A DNA stretch of 64,000 nucleotides from Moritella sp. PE36 (GCF_000170855.1 NZ_ABCQ01000010.1:50823-114822), one strand, 5' to 3'; counted from the first letter of the stretch, positions 53,569-63,448 are shown. The notes: generated by a model from the sequence alone, not told the origin. Translations and numbers: made by a program.

Positions 53569-55419
53569 TTAAGCCGTCGTTTGTTCAAGCTCAGGTAACA
53601 TTATTGGTAATACGTTGGGAAATAACCGAGGTGACAGCTCAGATAATACCTGGGGTAATAACTTAGCTAACACTTCTGCCCAGCCTGTTGGCCCCGTATT
53701 CTTGCTGGTGATTAAGCGCTGTTTACGCTTTAATTTTGGTGGTATGTGTACAGGTGATGAAATGATGGCGGCATATTGTGCAGCTTCTAACATGGCAATA
53801 TCGTTATTACCGTCACCAAGCGCGATAGAGTAGGGCGTTTGCTGAGGATTAAAGAATTTGAACTGCTCCATTAACCAGTCCATTGCTTTGCCTTTGTTGC
53901 AATTGCCGCAGACATGTAAGAAACGCCCGCCTTCTAAAACCGTCGCGCCTTGTTTGTTTAAATGTTGGATAAATACTTGTTTCTGCGCTGCATTGCCATG
54001 CCAGAGTACAGGCTCGCCGTATTGTCTCTGACTTGCAAGGGCTGCACTTGCTGCATCCAATCCTGTCGCATTGACTATGTCGTTAACTGTCATGCTGTTC
54101 ATATTGGTAAACAATGCAGTTAATTCTACCGGTACGCTTGGCAGCAGTGATAACCAATGTTCGCGTAAATGTACGAGAGATTTAACCCAGTAGCCATCTT
54201 GTTGTATTGTGCCGATAGGCTGGTGGCTAAAGTAGTTAACTGGGATGTAAACAGCAGCACCGTTTTCAACAATAAAGGGTCCGTGTAAATCTAATTTACG
54301 TCTTAATTCGACTAATTCGACGTAAGTTTTGCTGGTATTGGGAATAACCGGTATTGCCGCGCGTTTTAATTCAGCCAGCGTAGTTAATGCGGGTGTAAAA
54401 CTGTAGTTATCATGATCGAGTAAGGTGCCATCAAGATCCGTGAAAATGGCCGGATAATGATCAAGTTGCATCGATTGAGGGCTGTATGAATGCACTATGT
54501 TTCGGTGAGTATCGAGTTCAAACACCCAGTTACATAAGGTGGGTAATGTTGTTAATCCATGTTCGGTGAGTCGTTGAAAATAAGCGGTAAACAGTTTTAT
54601 TTCAGATTCGGTCATGACACGGTCAAGTGGGGTGCTGAGCGTTAGTGCTTGTTGTTTTAATTTTAGCTCTTGTGCCAATCGCCACTGATAAACAGTATCA
54701 AAACTCGGTGCTTTAAGCATGACTAACATATCTAGTCGTTCATAAAGTGCAGCATAATGGTGTTTTATCTGGTTGTTCACATAGCGACGCCAAACACCGT
54801 ATTTATCTTTTGTCGCTTCAAGGTTGTTGACGGGTTCGAATAGTGCTTCATCTGTTTGGGCTTGTACGCCTAAGCACCAACCTTCTAAGATAATGACATC
54901 AATAGCGCCGTGAATCACAGGCCATTCTGATTCGGGGTAAGGGTTGTCGGTGGTTTTATTAAATCGAGGCAGTGCGACGGGGGCTGATTTATTGTTAGCG
55001 GATTGCAACTTATCTAATGTGTCGTGTGCGAGTGATAAATTATGTGTTCCTGGCACGCCACGAGTTTGTAATAAGTGATGCTCATGTTCAGACAAATTTT
55101 TACGTTGCTGGTGGCTATAATAAAAATCATCGAGAGAGAGAATCGCAACATTCATCTTATATTCGCTGGTTAAATAAGTGGCGAGGTAATCAGCGAGCGT
55201 CGATTTACCTGAGCCTTGGCAACCATTAATACCAAGTAAAACAGGAGTTTGTTTGTTATGGCTGTTTTCTGCATTGGTGAAAGTCTGCACTGGTGCACTG
55301 TATTGGTGCACTCTAATTGCCGATATGAGCGTGGAGTACCATTTTGCAGCATCCGCTAAATAAGACGTATCGAGTGTATTACGCTTAATGAATGCAGTTA
55401 ATTGCGGGTTTGTCATCAT
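53569..55419 (-). CDS. Fusion of D-glycerate 3-kinase-like and glucosyl-3-phosphoglycerate phosphatase-like domains
   Basis: About 616 residues. The N-terminal half has a P-loop GINGCQGSGKSTLADYLA (about residues 62-80), then LSLDDFYYSHQQRKNL, TRGVPGTHNL and LPRFNK, as in GLYK glycerate kinases. The C-terminal half is a HAD-IIB phosphatase of the mannosyl/glucosyl-3-phosphoglycerate type: FTDLDGTLLDHDNYSF (about 326), IPNTSKTYVELVELRRKL, GPFIVENGAAVY and ALGDGNNDIAMLEAA. The start at 55419 has AAGGA 8 nt upstream; the frame extends to 55452. The fusion links supply of 3-phosphoglycerate to removal of phosphate from glucosylphosphoglycerate. Activities are inferred from motifs. Confidence 0.83.
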   Translation of the reverse strand: MMTNPQLTAFIKRNTLDTSYLADAAKWYSTLISAIRVHQYSAPVQTFTNAENSHNKQTPVLLGINGCQGSGKSTLADYLATYLTSEYKMNVAILSLDDFYYSHQQRKNLSEHEHHLLQTRGVPGTHNLSLAHDTLDKLQSANNKSAPVALPRFNKTTDNPYPESEWPVIHGAIDVIILEGWCLGVQAQTDEALFEPVNNLEATKDKYGVWRRYVNNQIKHHYAALYERLDMLVMLKAPSFDTVYQWRLAQELKLKQQALTLSTPLDRVMTESEIKLFTAYFQRLTEHGLTTLPTLCNWVFELDTHRNIVHSYSPQSMQLDHYPAIFTDLDGTLLDHDNYSFTPALTTLAELKRAAIPVIPNTSKTYVELVELRRKLDLHGPFIVENGAAVYIPVNYFSHQPIGTIQQDGYWVKSLVHLREHWLSLLPSVPVELTALFTNMNSMTVNDIVNATGLDAASAALASQRQYGEPVLWHGNAAQKQVFIQHLNKQGATVLEGGRFLHVCGNCNKGKAMDWLMEQFKFFNPQQTPYSIALGDGNNDIAMLEAAQYAAIISSPVHIPPKLKRKQRLITSKNTGPTGWAEVLAKLLPQVLSELSPRLFPNVLPIMLPELEQTTA

Positions 55420-55495
55420 AAAAGCCATCCTTGAATGAGCGAGTCTTATCATGAATTGTTCAATAACTGTGCCAGTTGTTGTGGTTTAACAAATT

Positions 55496-55512
55496 TATAC
55501 CTCTAAGGTATA
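55496..55512. promoter_or_regulatory. Palindrome in the divergent promoter of the glucosylglycerate operon and trhO
   Basis: TATACCT-CTA-AGGTATA is a perfect 7-3-7 inverted repeat located about 77 bp upstream of the fusion-enzyme start on the minus strand. It could be an operator for either direction. No cognate regulator is adjacent. Confidence 0.4.
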
Positions 55513-55514
55513 GG

Positions 55515-55556
55515 TTTATACGTTTTGATAGGACGTTTTGATAGGACGTTTTGGAT
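55515..55556 (+). repeat. Short tandem repeat upstream of trhO
   Basis: ACGTTTTGATAGG followed immediately by ACGTTTTGATAGG and a third partial copy ACGTTTTGGAT. The 13-bp unit lies in the spacer upstream of the trhO start. Confidence 0.7.
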
Positions 55557-55672
55557 CGCGCTTTTGGTCGGGATCAATTTCACTGGTCGCTATATCGCAT
55601 TTCTGTTACCATCGCCGCCTTAATCTACAGCTCTGGATTTACGTTCCAGTTAGCTCAATGGGGAATAACCAA

Positions 55673-56677
55673 ATGTCAGCACCAATCACTACCAATAATA
55701 CTGCTCAAATTACCGTTTGTGCATTATACAAATTCGTACGTTTAGAGAATTTTGAAGCGTTACGCGCGCCTTTATTAGCAAAAATGGAAAGCCAAGATGT
55801 TCGCGGTACGCTGTTATTAGCGGCCGAGGGTATTAACGGTACAATTGCAGGGCCACAAGCAGGTATTGATGCTGTATTAAGCTTTTTATCTCAAGACCCA
55901 AGTCTGGGCGAAATCTCTTTCAAAGAATCTTATAACGATGAGAATCCGTTCTTACGTACTAAGGTTAAGTTGAAAAAAGAGATCGTAACTATGGGTGTTG
56001 AAGGTATTGATCCTAACCAAGTTGTTGGTACGTATGTAAAACCAAAAGATTGGAATGCACTTATTTCTGATCCTGATGTGATTTTGATTGATACGCGTAA
56101 CGATTATGAAATTGAGATCGGTACATTCCAAAACGCAGTAAATCCAAATACTACCACTTTCCGTGAATTCCCTGAGTATGTTAAAAACAACTTAGATAAA
56201 AATAAGCACAAGAAAGTAGCTATGTATTGTACAGGTGGTATTCGTTGTGAAAAATCAACTGCTTATTTAAAAGAGCAAGGTTTTGACGAAGTTTATCACT
56301 TAGAAGGCGGTATTCTTAAGTATCTTGAAGAAGTGCCAAAAGAAGAAACAATGTGGGAAGGTGAGTGCTTTGTATTCGATGCTCGTGTTTCAGTAAATCA
56401 CGATTTAGAACAAGGCGAATGTGACCAATGTTTCGCTTGTCGTTACCCGTTAACGCAAGACGAAATGCAAAGTGAACATTACGTGAAAGGCCTTAGTTGT
56501 CACCGTTGTCACGATCAAGTATCTGATACACAGCGTAGCCGTTTTGCAGAACGTGAACGTCAAATGGAATTAGCCGAGCAACGTGGTGAGTCACATATCG
56601 GTGGTGAAATTAAACATATCATTGACGAACGCCGTGCAGAAAAAGCCAAGAAGAAAGCTGAGCAAAACGCGAAGTAA
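55673..56677 (+). CDS. trhO: TrhO tRNA uridine(34) hydroxylase, rhodanese-like
   Basis: 334 residues. After the N-terminal acylphosphatase-like part ([20 protein letters not shown]) comes a rhodanese domain with [14 protein letters not shown] and the catalytic loop [15 protein letters not shown], then a C-terminal zinc-type cysteine region [20 protein letters not shown] and CHRCHDQV. This is the YceA/TrhO layout, which hydroxylates uridine 34 of tRNA with oxygen. I chose the ATG at 55673 (MSAPITTN) since upstream codons to 55538 show no family sequence. GGGGA is 10 nt upstream. A strong terminator follows. Confidence 0.93.
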   Translation: MSAPITTNNTAQITVCALYKFVRLENFEALRAPLLAKMESQDVRGTLLLAAEGINGTIAGPQAGIDAVLSFLSQDPSLGEISFKESYNDENPFLRTKVKLKKEIVTMGVEGIDPNQVVGTYVKPKDWNALISDPDVILIDTRNDYEIEIGTFQNAVNPNTTTFREFPEYVKNNLDKNKHKKVAMYCTGGIRCEKSTAYLKEQGFDEVYHLEGGILKYLEEVPKEETMWEGECFVFDARVSVNHDLEQGECDQCFACRYPLTQDEMQSEHYVKGLSCHRCHDQVSDTQRSRFAERERQMELAEQRGESHIGGEIKHIIDERRAEKAKKKAEQNAK

Positions 56678-56704
56678 TACGTTAAGTTTAGAAATGCTTT
56701 AAAC

Positions 56705-56757
56705 AAAAAACCGCTGAGCTAGGTTACTTAGAATAGTAACTTACCAGCGGTTTTTTA
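56705..56757 (+). terminator. Terminator after trhO
   Basis: AAAAAACCGCTG at 56705-56716 pairs with CAGCGGTTTTTT at 56745-56756, with an inner stem GGTTACT / AGTAACT-type. The T-run at 56751-56756 makes this a strong intrinsic terminator; because it is palindromic with A- and T-runs, it could work on both strands. Confidence 0.88.
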
Positions 56758-56849
56758 TTACCTGCAATTTGAGATTATTGTTTATAATTTTTGGCGTGGT
56801 CTACAATTAATGCAAGATGGTGAAAACATTCATTAATGGGGCTCTAAGT

Positions 56850-57278
56850 ATGTTAAGAAAATCATTATTATTGGTATTGTTTATGGTGAGTTTTAATGTG
56901 TTTGCATTGAAACAGGAGTCGGGAAATACAACCCCGTCAGGCGCCAGTGTATACATTATTAGTCCGGTAGACGGAGACATTGTGTCACCAACATTTACGG
57001 TTAGGTTTGGTTTACGTGGAATGGGTATTGCACCCGCGGGAATCGATCGCGTTAAAACGGCTCATCACCACTTGCTTATTGATACTAAGGTGCTGCCCAA
57101 TTTGACTAAACCGTTACAAGCGACAGATAAAGTACGCCATTTTGGTGGTGGTCAAACGGAAACTCAACTAACATTAAAACCGGGTAAGCATACTTTGCAG
57201 TTACTGTTGGGGAATTATGCACATGTACCCCATGACCAGCCGTTAATGTCGAAAAAAATAACGGTTACTGTTAAGTAG
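56850..57278 (+). CDS. DUF4399 periplasmic protein
   Basis: 142 residues. A signal peptide (MLRKSLLLVLFMVSFNVFA) precedes a single DUF4399 domain: VYIISPVDGDIVSPTFTVRF, GLRGMGIAPAG, AHHHLLIDTKV, FGGGQTETQLTLKPGKHTLQ and LGNYAHVPHDQPLMSKKI. The His-rich run (TAHHHLLID) may bind metal. I chose the ATG at 56850; an ATG at 56817 is in frame but lies before the signal. No function is known for the family. Confidence 0.82.
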   Translation: MLRKSLLLVLFMVSFNVFALKQESGNTTPSGASVYIISPVDGDIVSPTFTVRFGLRGMGIAPAGIDRVKTAHHHLLIDTKVLPNLTKPLQATDKVRHFGGGQTETQLTLKPGKHTLQLLLGNYAHVPHDQPLMSKKITVTVK

Positions 57279-57307
57279 TGGTGATAGTTAAGTAATGAAG
57301 CGAATAG

Positions 57308-57341
57308 CCTACACCATATTTTAGCAAGGATATGGTGTAGG
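57308..57341. terminator. Perfect 12-bp hairpin between convergent genes
   Basis: CCTACACCATAT (57308-57319) and ATATGGTGTAGG (57330-57341) form a perfect 12-bp stem with a 10-nt loop, midway between the DUF4399 stop and the RND gene stop. There is no T-run on either side, but its position fits a bidirectional terminator. Confidence 0.55.
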
Positions 57342-57356
57342 GATAATAGAAAGGGA

Positions 57357-60300
57357 CTAACCTTGATTAGGGATCTTGAAGGCTAACGTGTAAGTAACCG
57401 GTAATACAATTAGCGTTAAGATCGACGCGAAACCTAAACCGAAGATGATGGTGATCGCCATTGAACTGAAAAAGGCGTTCGACAGTAATGGGATCATACC
57501 TAACATAGTAGTGATAGCCGCCATGAGTACGGGTCTAACTCGGCTTACCGATGAATCAACGACCGCCGCATAAGGTGTTTTACCTTGGCTTAACTCCAAA
57601 TTGATCTGGTCGACTAATACTATGCCATTTTTAATGATCATACCGGTCAGACTTAACAAGCCTAATAACGCCATGAAGCTAAACGGCGCATCAAAGAGCA
57701 ATAGACCTGATACCACACCGATTAATGCCAACGGCACGGTAAACCAGATGATCAGCGGTTGACGCACAGAGTTAAACAGCAATACCGTAATTAAGAACAT
57801 GGCTAGATACCCTAACGGGATCGAGCTAAATACCGAGGTTTGTGCCTCTGTGGTAGTCTCAAATTCGCCACCCCATTCGAGGTTATAACCTGCAGGTAAA
57901 GGTATCGCTTCATATCCGCACGGACCTTATTGAATACCGAATCAGCCGTTTTCTCCAGTTGCCATTAATTGGGATTCGGCTAATACCGACAGTACCCGTT
58001 TACGATCACGACGCATGATCATTGGATTTTCCCACTCGGTTTTAAAATCACTGACGACCTGAGTCACGGGCACGAATAAATTATTGTCGGCGCTCCATAC
58101 CTGTAGTTTCCAAATACTATCGGCATTAAGACGTTCTGCCGCAGGAGCACGGGCAATGATTGGCATCAGATAGCTATTTTCGCGATATATACCCACTTGT
58201 TTACCGGTAAAGTTAGTCAGTAGGGCGTTATCTAGATCGTGTTTGCTAATGCCGGTTTCTCGTGCCTGTGCCAAGGCCAGTTGCGGTCGGATCAGGGTGA
58301 CTTGGTTACGCCAGTTATGACGTACACCAGTTGCGGTTGGTTCTGCGATCAATATGGCTTCGGCCTGGGCGGCTAATTGACGTAATACTGTTGGGTCTTC
58401 ACCATAAAAACGTGCTTCTATTTTAGCCGCGGGACTGGGACCATTTTCCATATACTTAATGCGGAACTGCGCTTCGGGATAATCCAGCAACAGGTCTTTT
58501 TCGAGTTTACGCATGAATGTATTGAGGGTATCGAGATCTGTCATCTCAATCAGCAACTGCGCATAGGCGTTATAGCCTTTTTCTGGCACATAAGATAATA
58601 CAAAGCGCTGCGAACCCTGACCAATAACACTGGTTAGGTTAACTAAACCGACGTCCTTGGTTTGCTGCTGTTGCATTAGATCCTGCTCGATACGGCCGAC
58701 CAGTTGTTCGGTGGCATTAATATCGCTACCTTCAGGCATCCATACATCGACAAAAAATATCGGTGTGCTTGAGGGCGGGAAAAATACATTTTTAGCATGC
58801 CCAAAGCCGATGACTGAGGCGATAAGTGCTGCGATCACAATCGCGACAGTGACATAACGAAAGCGGATCGCAAAGGTGAGAAAACCACGGTAGAGCTGAA
58901 ATATGGCGCCTTTATAAGGGTCTTCATCTTGTGTTGAGTTGCTGTCACCGTCTTTAAACATGAGATGGCAAAAGAACGGGGTGAGAGTCATTGCTGTGAT
59001 CCAACTGATAAACAGTGAGATCAGTAATACCTGAAATAAGGATGCACAGAATTCTCCGGTCGCATTATCTGACAGACCAATCGGGGCAAACGCGATAATG
59101 GCAATAATGGTGGCACCGAGCAGTGGCCATTGGGTTTGTGATATCACTTGCTTGGCTGTTTCTAACCGTGTTTGGCCACGTTGGATGCCGATAAGAATAC
59201 CTTCGGTCACCACGATAGCATTATCAACTAACATACCTAACGCGATAATAAGTGCACCTAATGAAATGATTTGTAACTCAATGTTGAGTATGTTCATGAC
59301 AATAAAGGTGCCGAGTATGGTCAGTAATAATACTAGCCCCATTAATAAGCCGGAACGTAAACCCATAAAGATCAGTAATACGACGATAACAATCGCGATG
59401 GATTCAGCCAAGTTGATCAAGAAACCACTGACGGTTTCATCGACCATTTTACTTTGGTCATAGACTGTCAACAGCTCGATACCAATAGGACGTTCGCTGT
59501 CTAGTTCTGCAAGCCGCTGGTTCACAGCAGCACCGACATCAACCACGTTTACGCCACTTGAGAAGGAGATCCCCACTGATAAGGCCGCGTTCCCCTTACC
59601 ATGATAAATATTGGTTGGTGTTTCATCGGCGGTTTTGTAAATGTTAGCAATGTCGCCAAGATAAATAAGTTTGGTGCTGCCTGGCGCGCTCACTAACAGG
59701 CGCTCCATTTGTGTTACATCGGTAAACTCACCGGTGGGGTGAATACGAATACGATCATGACCAACCCGAATACTACCGGCATTAGACACGACATTTTGCG
59801 CATTGATTAGGCTGTAAATGTAATCTTGATTAAGTCCTAATGCAGAGAGTTTTTGCTGGGATATTTCCACCACGACTTGCTCGGCGATCTTGCCTGCAAT
59901 GACGATTTTTTTGACACCGGTAACCAAAACGAGTTCACGACGTAGAAAATTAGCGTAATTTTGTAGCTCTCTGTTACTGTAACCATCGCCAGTGATATTG
60001 ACTAAAATGCCAAAAACATCACCAAAATCATCAATGACATTGGGCGTAGCGACCCCTGGCGGTAATAGTTTGATGGTATCGTTGACCTTACGTCGAACTT
60101 CATCCCAAATCTGTGGTAATTCGTTGGCCCCATACTGCTCTTTAATCTCAATTTCAATTTGGGATAAACCAGCACTGTTAATGGAGGTGATATGTTTGAT
60201 TGCATCAAGTTGTTGCAGGGCATCTTCCAGCGGTAATGTTACTTCTTCTTCGACTTGCTCGGGTGATGCGCCCGGGTAGGCCGTTACGACTAATGCTTGT

Positions 60301-60428
60301 TTGATGGTAAATTCAGGAAATTCTAATTGTCCTAAACCGAAAAACGAGATGCTGCCGCCAACTAAGAGTAACAGCGCGAACATCCAGCTAATCACCTTAT
60401 GCTGGATAGAGTATTGAGCGAAATTCAT
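57357..60428 (-). pseudogene. RND efflux permease gene interrupted by two compensating frameshifts
   Basis: The upstream part (60428-57942, 828 residues) is an RND/HAE1-type permease: MNFAQYSIQHKVISWMFALL, the TM4 region LGMLVDNAIVVTEG and AFAPIGLSDNATGEF. The downstream part (57800-57357) continues with MFLITVLLFNSVRQPLIIWF, TGMIIKNGIVLVDQINLELS and RPVLMAAITTMLGMIPLL. Both lie in the same frame. Between about 57958 and 57917 the frame moves by one, giving TGA and TAA stops, then returns. Dropping one A from the AAAA at about 57954 and adding one G at ATGAAGCG (about 57918) restores the expected MEAIPLPAGYNLEWGGEFE. It is either a young pseudogene or paired sequencing errors. It is coupled to the adaptor gene, 3 bp away. 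Confidence 0.8.
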
Positions 60429-60431
60429 CGG

Positions 60432-61508
60432 TTATACTCCACGTTGCCAGTGCAGTGGTTTCACCACCAGTCCAGCGGATAGCTGTTGGATACCGGCAAT
60501 GACCACCTGATCACCGGTTTTGATACCGGATGTTATTTCAATGCCCTGCGAGCGAACTTTACCCAATGTCACTGTCTGCGGCTTTACTGTGTGGGTATCG
60601 CTATTGTATAACCAAATGATACTTTGACCGTTAGTATCTCTTTTCATCACGGCGCTGGTGGGTAAGATGGCAACGGTTTGCTCTGCTGTGGCAATGTTTA
60701 AACTCAGTTCAGCGCTCATGCCCGGTAAAATCTGGCTATCGCTAGGTTGAGGTAACGTAAATACCACTTCATAACTTTGTGTGCCTGGGGTTACTTGCGT
60801 CGCGTATTCTTTTAATCTGACTGGATAAGATTTGTGCGGTTGTGCTGAAAATATAACCTGAGCTTGATTGGCGGTATTATTCGCCAGTTGAGTTACGCGG
60901 GTCGCTAGGGTTTCAGATACTTGAATGACGATGTCGATATTACTATTTTGCTGTAATACTAACAGCGGTTGGTTGGCTTGCACCATCTGATAATTATCGA
61001 TTGTTATCTTGGCAATCGTACCACTGTAAGGCGCGCTTAATACAGTATAACTGAGTTGATCCTGGGCACTGAAAAGAGCTGCTTGCGCTGACTTTAGCTG
61101 CGCTTTAGCAAGATCGTATTCTGCTTGAGAGAGCAGTTGAGTTTGCAGCAGTTTGCCTTTGCGTTTGAAGTCGGCCGCAGCGAGTTCATGGTCCGCCTCT
61201 CTATGCAGTAAGGTATTACGTGCATCCCGATCATCAAGACGGGCAAGTACAGTGCCTTTTTCAACATGCTGACCTTCAATTAATGAAAATTCAACTAACT
61301 GTCCTGGTAGGCGAAAAGCCAGTTCGACCTGTTCTGTTGCCGTTACTTTGGCCGGGAATCGACGAATAGACCCCGACTGCATATCGGCAATTTGTAACAA
61401 TTTAACCGGCCGTATTGAGGGCGTTGAAGGTTGTTTTGATTCAACGCTACAGCCACTGATTAAAGCAGTAATGGTTAATAATATAATGGTTTTTGTGTAG
61501 TGGTTCAT
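60432..61508 (-). CDS. RND periplasmic adaptor lipoprotein
   Basis: 358 residues. It starts MNHYTKTIILLTITALISGC, a lipoprotein signal, then has the membrane-fusion signature RFPAKVTATEQVELAFRLPG, QLVEFSLIEGQHVEKGTVLA and RLDDRDARNTLLHREADHEL, an alpha-helical hairpin, and YTVLSAPYSGTIAKI, the lipoyl half-motif. HlyD/AcrA-type. I chose the ATG at 61508; the frame extends to 61526. It precedes the frameshifted permease gene by 3 bp and is divergent from a LysR regulator. Confidence 0.9.
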   Translation of the reverse strand: MNHYTKTIILLTITALISGCSVESKQPSTPSIRPVKLLQIADMQSGSIRRFPAKVTATEQVELAFRLPGQLVEFSLIEGQHVEKGTVLARLDDRDARNTLLHREADHELAAADFKRKGKLLQTQLLSQAEYDLAKAQLKSAQAALFSAQDQLSYTVLSAPYSGTIAKITIDNYQMVQANQPLLVLQQNSNIDIVIQVSETLATRVTQLANNTANQAQVIFSAQPHKSYPVRLKEYATQVTPGTQSYEVVFTLPQPSDSQILPGMSAELSLNIATAEQTVAILPTSAVMKRDTNGQSIIWLYNSDTHTVKPQTVTLGKVRSQGIEITSGIKTGDQVVIAGIQQLSAGLVVKPLHWQRGV

Positions 61509-61602
61509 AACCTTAATTCCAGTCATATTGACATTAATAATACAATTGCGGGAAATATAACAGATACAAGGTTGATGAAAATGAATCTATATGAAACCAT
61601 CG

Positions 61603-61619
61603 GTTCCATATAATGGAAC
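61603..61619. promoter_or_regulatory. Inverted repeat between LysR gene and RND operon
   Basis: GTTCCAT-ATA-ATGGAAC is a perfect 7-3-7 palindrome located 49 bp upstream of the LysR start and 95 bp upstream of the adaptor start. This is where a LysR autoregulatory operator would be expected. Confidence 0.45.
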
Positions 61620-61667
61620 TATTTTATGGTGTAATGTACACTTATTTGTGCTCTCGAGGAACTTGTG

Positions 61668-62603
61668 ATGAAAACAGAAGACATTGCGTTATTTCACCGT
61701 ATTGTTGAAGCGGGAAGCTTGGTGGATGCTGCAGGGTTATTATATCTCCCTAAATCGACAATAAGTCGTCGCTTGCAAGGGCTGGAGGATGAGTTAGGGG
61801 TGAAGTTATTTCATCGGCAAAATAGGGCGATGACCCTCACCACGGCAGGCAGTCATTTTTATAATAAAACCTTATCTTTGTTGGCGAGTCTAGAGTTAAC
61901 CATCACTGAGATCACAGATAAAGATGCTGAAGTAAGTGGCCATTTACGTATTCTTATATTTCCACTTCCAAATTTAATGCTGATTGCTCACGGTATTTAT
62001 CAATTTATGGATCTAAACCCTAAGTTAACCGTTGAGCTTATTGTTACCGCAGAACCGTTAGATATGATCCGCCATAATATTGATATCGCTTTTATGGTTG
62101 AAGAAGCATTCAATAACATTGATATTGATATGGTCGCTCGTCCAGTTATTAGTGAAATATTGCATTTTGTTGCTAGCCCTGAGTACCTTTATAAAGCGGG
62201 GACCCCTAGGGTTATCAGTGAGATGAGCCAACATAATTCGATAATGTACCGCTTTCCTAATGGGCAAGTATTTAATGAACTGCCATTGGGTAATAATGAG
62301 TTTTTACCTGTCAGTGGTAATATTTGCTTAAACAGCATACAACTGGCATTAGAAAGTGCACTTGCCAGTCGCGGAATTGCTTATATACCGGAACGTTTGT
62401 GTGCCGACGAGGTTAAACAGGGCACGTTGGTACGACTGTTTACTGATGTTGAACCTTATGAAGGTAAATGCTATTTAGTTTATCCGTCACGCCGTTTTGT
62501 TAGTTTGGCCAGCCAACGTTTGATTGATCATATGTTGAGTTTGTTGACAGAAGATGGCCAGCCTATAGATCATAAAGACAGTGAAGTCAGGGCCTGGTAT
62601 TAA
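61668..62603 (+). CDS. LysR-family regulator of the RND operon (inferred)
   Basis: 311 residues. The HTH is KTEDIALFHRIVEAGSLVDA, AGLLYLPKSTISRRLQGLED, ELGVKLFHRQNRAMTLTTAG, followed by an effector domain (LTVELIVTAEPLDMIRHNID, VASPEYLYKAGTPRVISEM). The start ATG at 61668 follows GAGGAAC; a GTG at 61665 is in frame. Divergent from the RND adaptor gene across a palindrome, so control of that operon is likely. Confidence 0.88.
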   Translation: MKTEDIALFHRIVEAGSLVDAAGLLYLPKSTISRRLQGLEDELGVKLFHRQNRAMTLTTAGSHFYNKTLSLLASLELTITEITDKDAEVSGHLRILIFPLPNLMLIAHGIYQFMDLNPKLTVELIVTAEPLDMIRHNIDIAFMVEEAFNNIDIDMVARPVISEILHFVASPEYLYKAGTPRVISEMSQHNSIMYRFPNGQVFNELPLGNNEFLPVSGNICLNSIQLALESALASRGIAYIPERLCADEVKQGTLVRLFTDVEPYEGKCYLVYPSRRFVSLASQRLIDHMLSLLTEDGQPIDHKDSEVRAWY

Positions 62604-62664
62604 TGATGCTGCATGCGTTGTTATAAGTACTGTGATCGCGTAACAACACCGCCTTTAAAATTGT

Positions 62665-63153
62665 CTAAGGCGTTATCTGGATTGGGGTTCCATCGGGCAC
62701 ATATTTAGCGATATCTCGTATTGCATTATTACTTACAGCAATACAGCCATTGGTCCAATCAGACCCAATCAGTAACCCTGCATTTTTGTTTTTATTCGGT
62801 AAGCCATGGATATAAATACTGTCTCCTGGATTAAGATTACGCTCGAATGAACGTTCTTTATCGCGTTTATTCGGGTAGGTGATGTGGAGACTTAGGTGAT
62901 ATTTACTCTGCCTATTTTTGAAGTCAATATTATACAAACCTTCCGGTGTTTTTTTATCGCCTCGTTGAGTTTTAGCACCAATCGGATTTTTTCCAAGAGA
63001 GATCCGGTACGACTTAATCAGCTGATTATTTCTAAAGAGGAAGAGGGTTCTATCTGACTTTTTAACTAACACATAATCAGCTTGGAGAAGCTGAGATGCA
63101 TAGCTATTTAGTGATAATATCACCAATAAAAAGAGTGCTAACGGGAGTGCCAT
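62665..63153 (-). CDS. L,D-transpeptidase-fold (YkuD) secreted protein
   Basis: 162 residues. A signal peptide (MALPLALFLLVILSLNSYAS) is followed by the YkuD fold: VLVKKSDRTLFLFRNNQLIK, SLGKNPIGAKTQRGDKKTPE, GLYNID, YIHGLPNK and the catalytic region DWTNGCIAVSNNAIRD with Cys as nucleophile. Such proteins crosslink or trim peptidoglycan, or cut the Lpp-peptidoglycan link (YafK/DpaA branch). The small size, with no PG-binding domain, fits a stand-alone periplasmic enzyme. Confidence 0.87.
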   Translation of the reverse strand: MALPLALFLLVILSLNSYASQLLQADYVLVKKSDRTLFLFRNNQLIKSYRISLGKNPIGAKTQRGDKKTPEGLYNIDFKNRQSKYHLSLHITYPNKRDKERSFERNLNPGDSIYIHGLPNKNKNAGLLIGSDWTNGCIAVSNNAIRDIAKYVPDGTPIQITP

Positions 63154-63448
63154 GATAAAAATTGCAGAGTCTGTCGGAGTTGAATGATGGCGCGATTAGA
63201 CAGTATTTTTTAATTGCCTTCAATATTTAGTCGGCAGTTTTAAGTGACCCAGTTCACGAATTAAAATAGCGGCTAAAAGTGAGGAGGCAAGGGATTGATA
63301 GATAATCAATTATTACCCGCTCAAAAAGATAACTTATTGCGGGATACTATATCTTAAATAATCTGGTGCGCTCGAAAAGCATACAGGCAATGTAATGATG
63401 ACAGAGCGCAAACGGCGCTCTTTAAGGTTAATTTGGTGGTTGATGTCG
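63154..63448. other. Intergenic region with one hairpin, no gene seen
   Basis: About 295 bp without an open frame of note. The only structure I see is AGAGCGC-aaacg-GCGCTCT at 63403-63421, a perfect 7-bp stem downstream of the TauE/SafE gene. It lacks a T-run in the minus direction, so it is at best a weak terminator. Confidence 0.45.

Noticed and set aside
57900..57965. Programmed ribosomal frameshift in the RND gene
   Set aside because: Two shifts of opposite sign within about 40 nt would be needed, and no slippery heptamer with a pseudoknot is evident; a lesion or read error is simpler.
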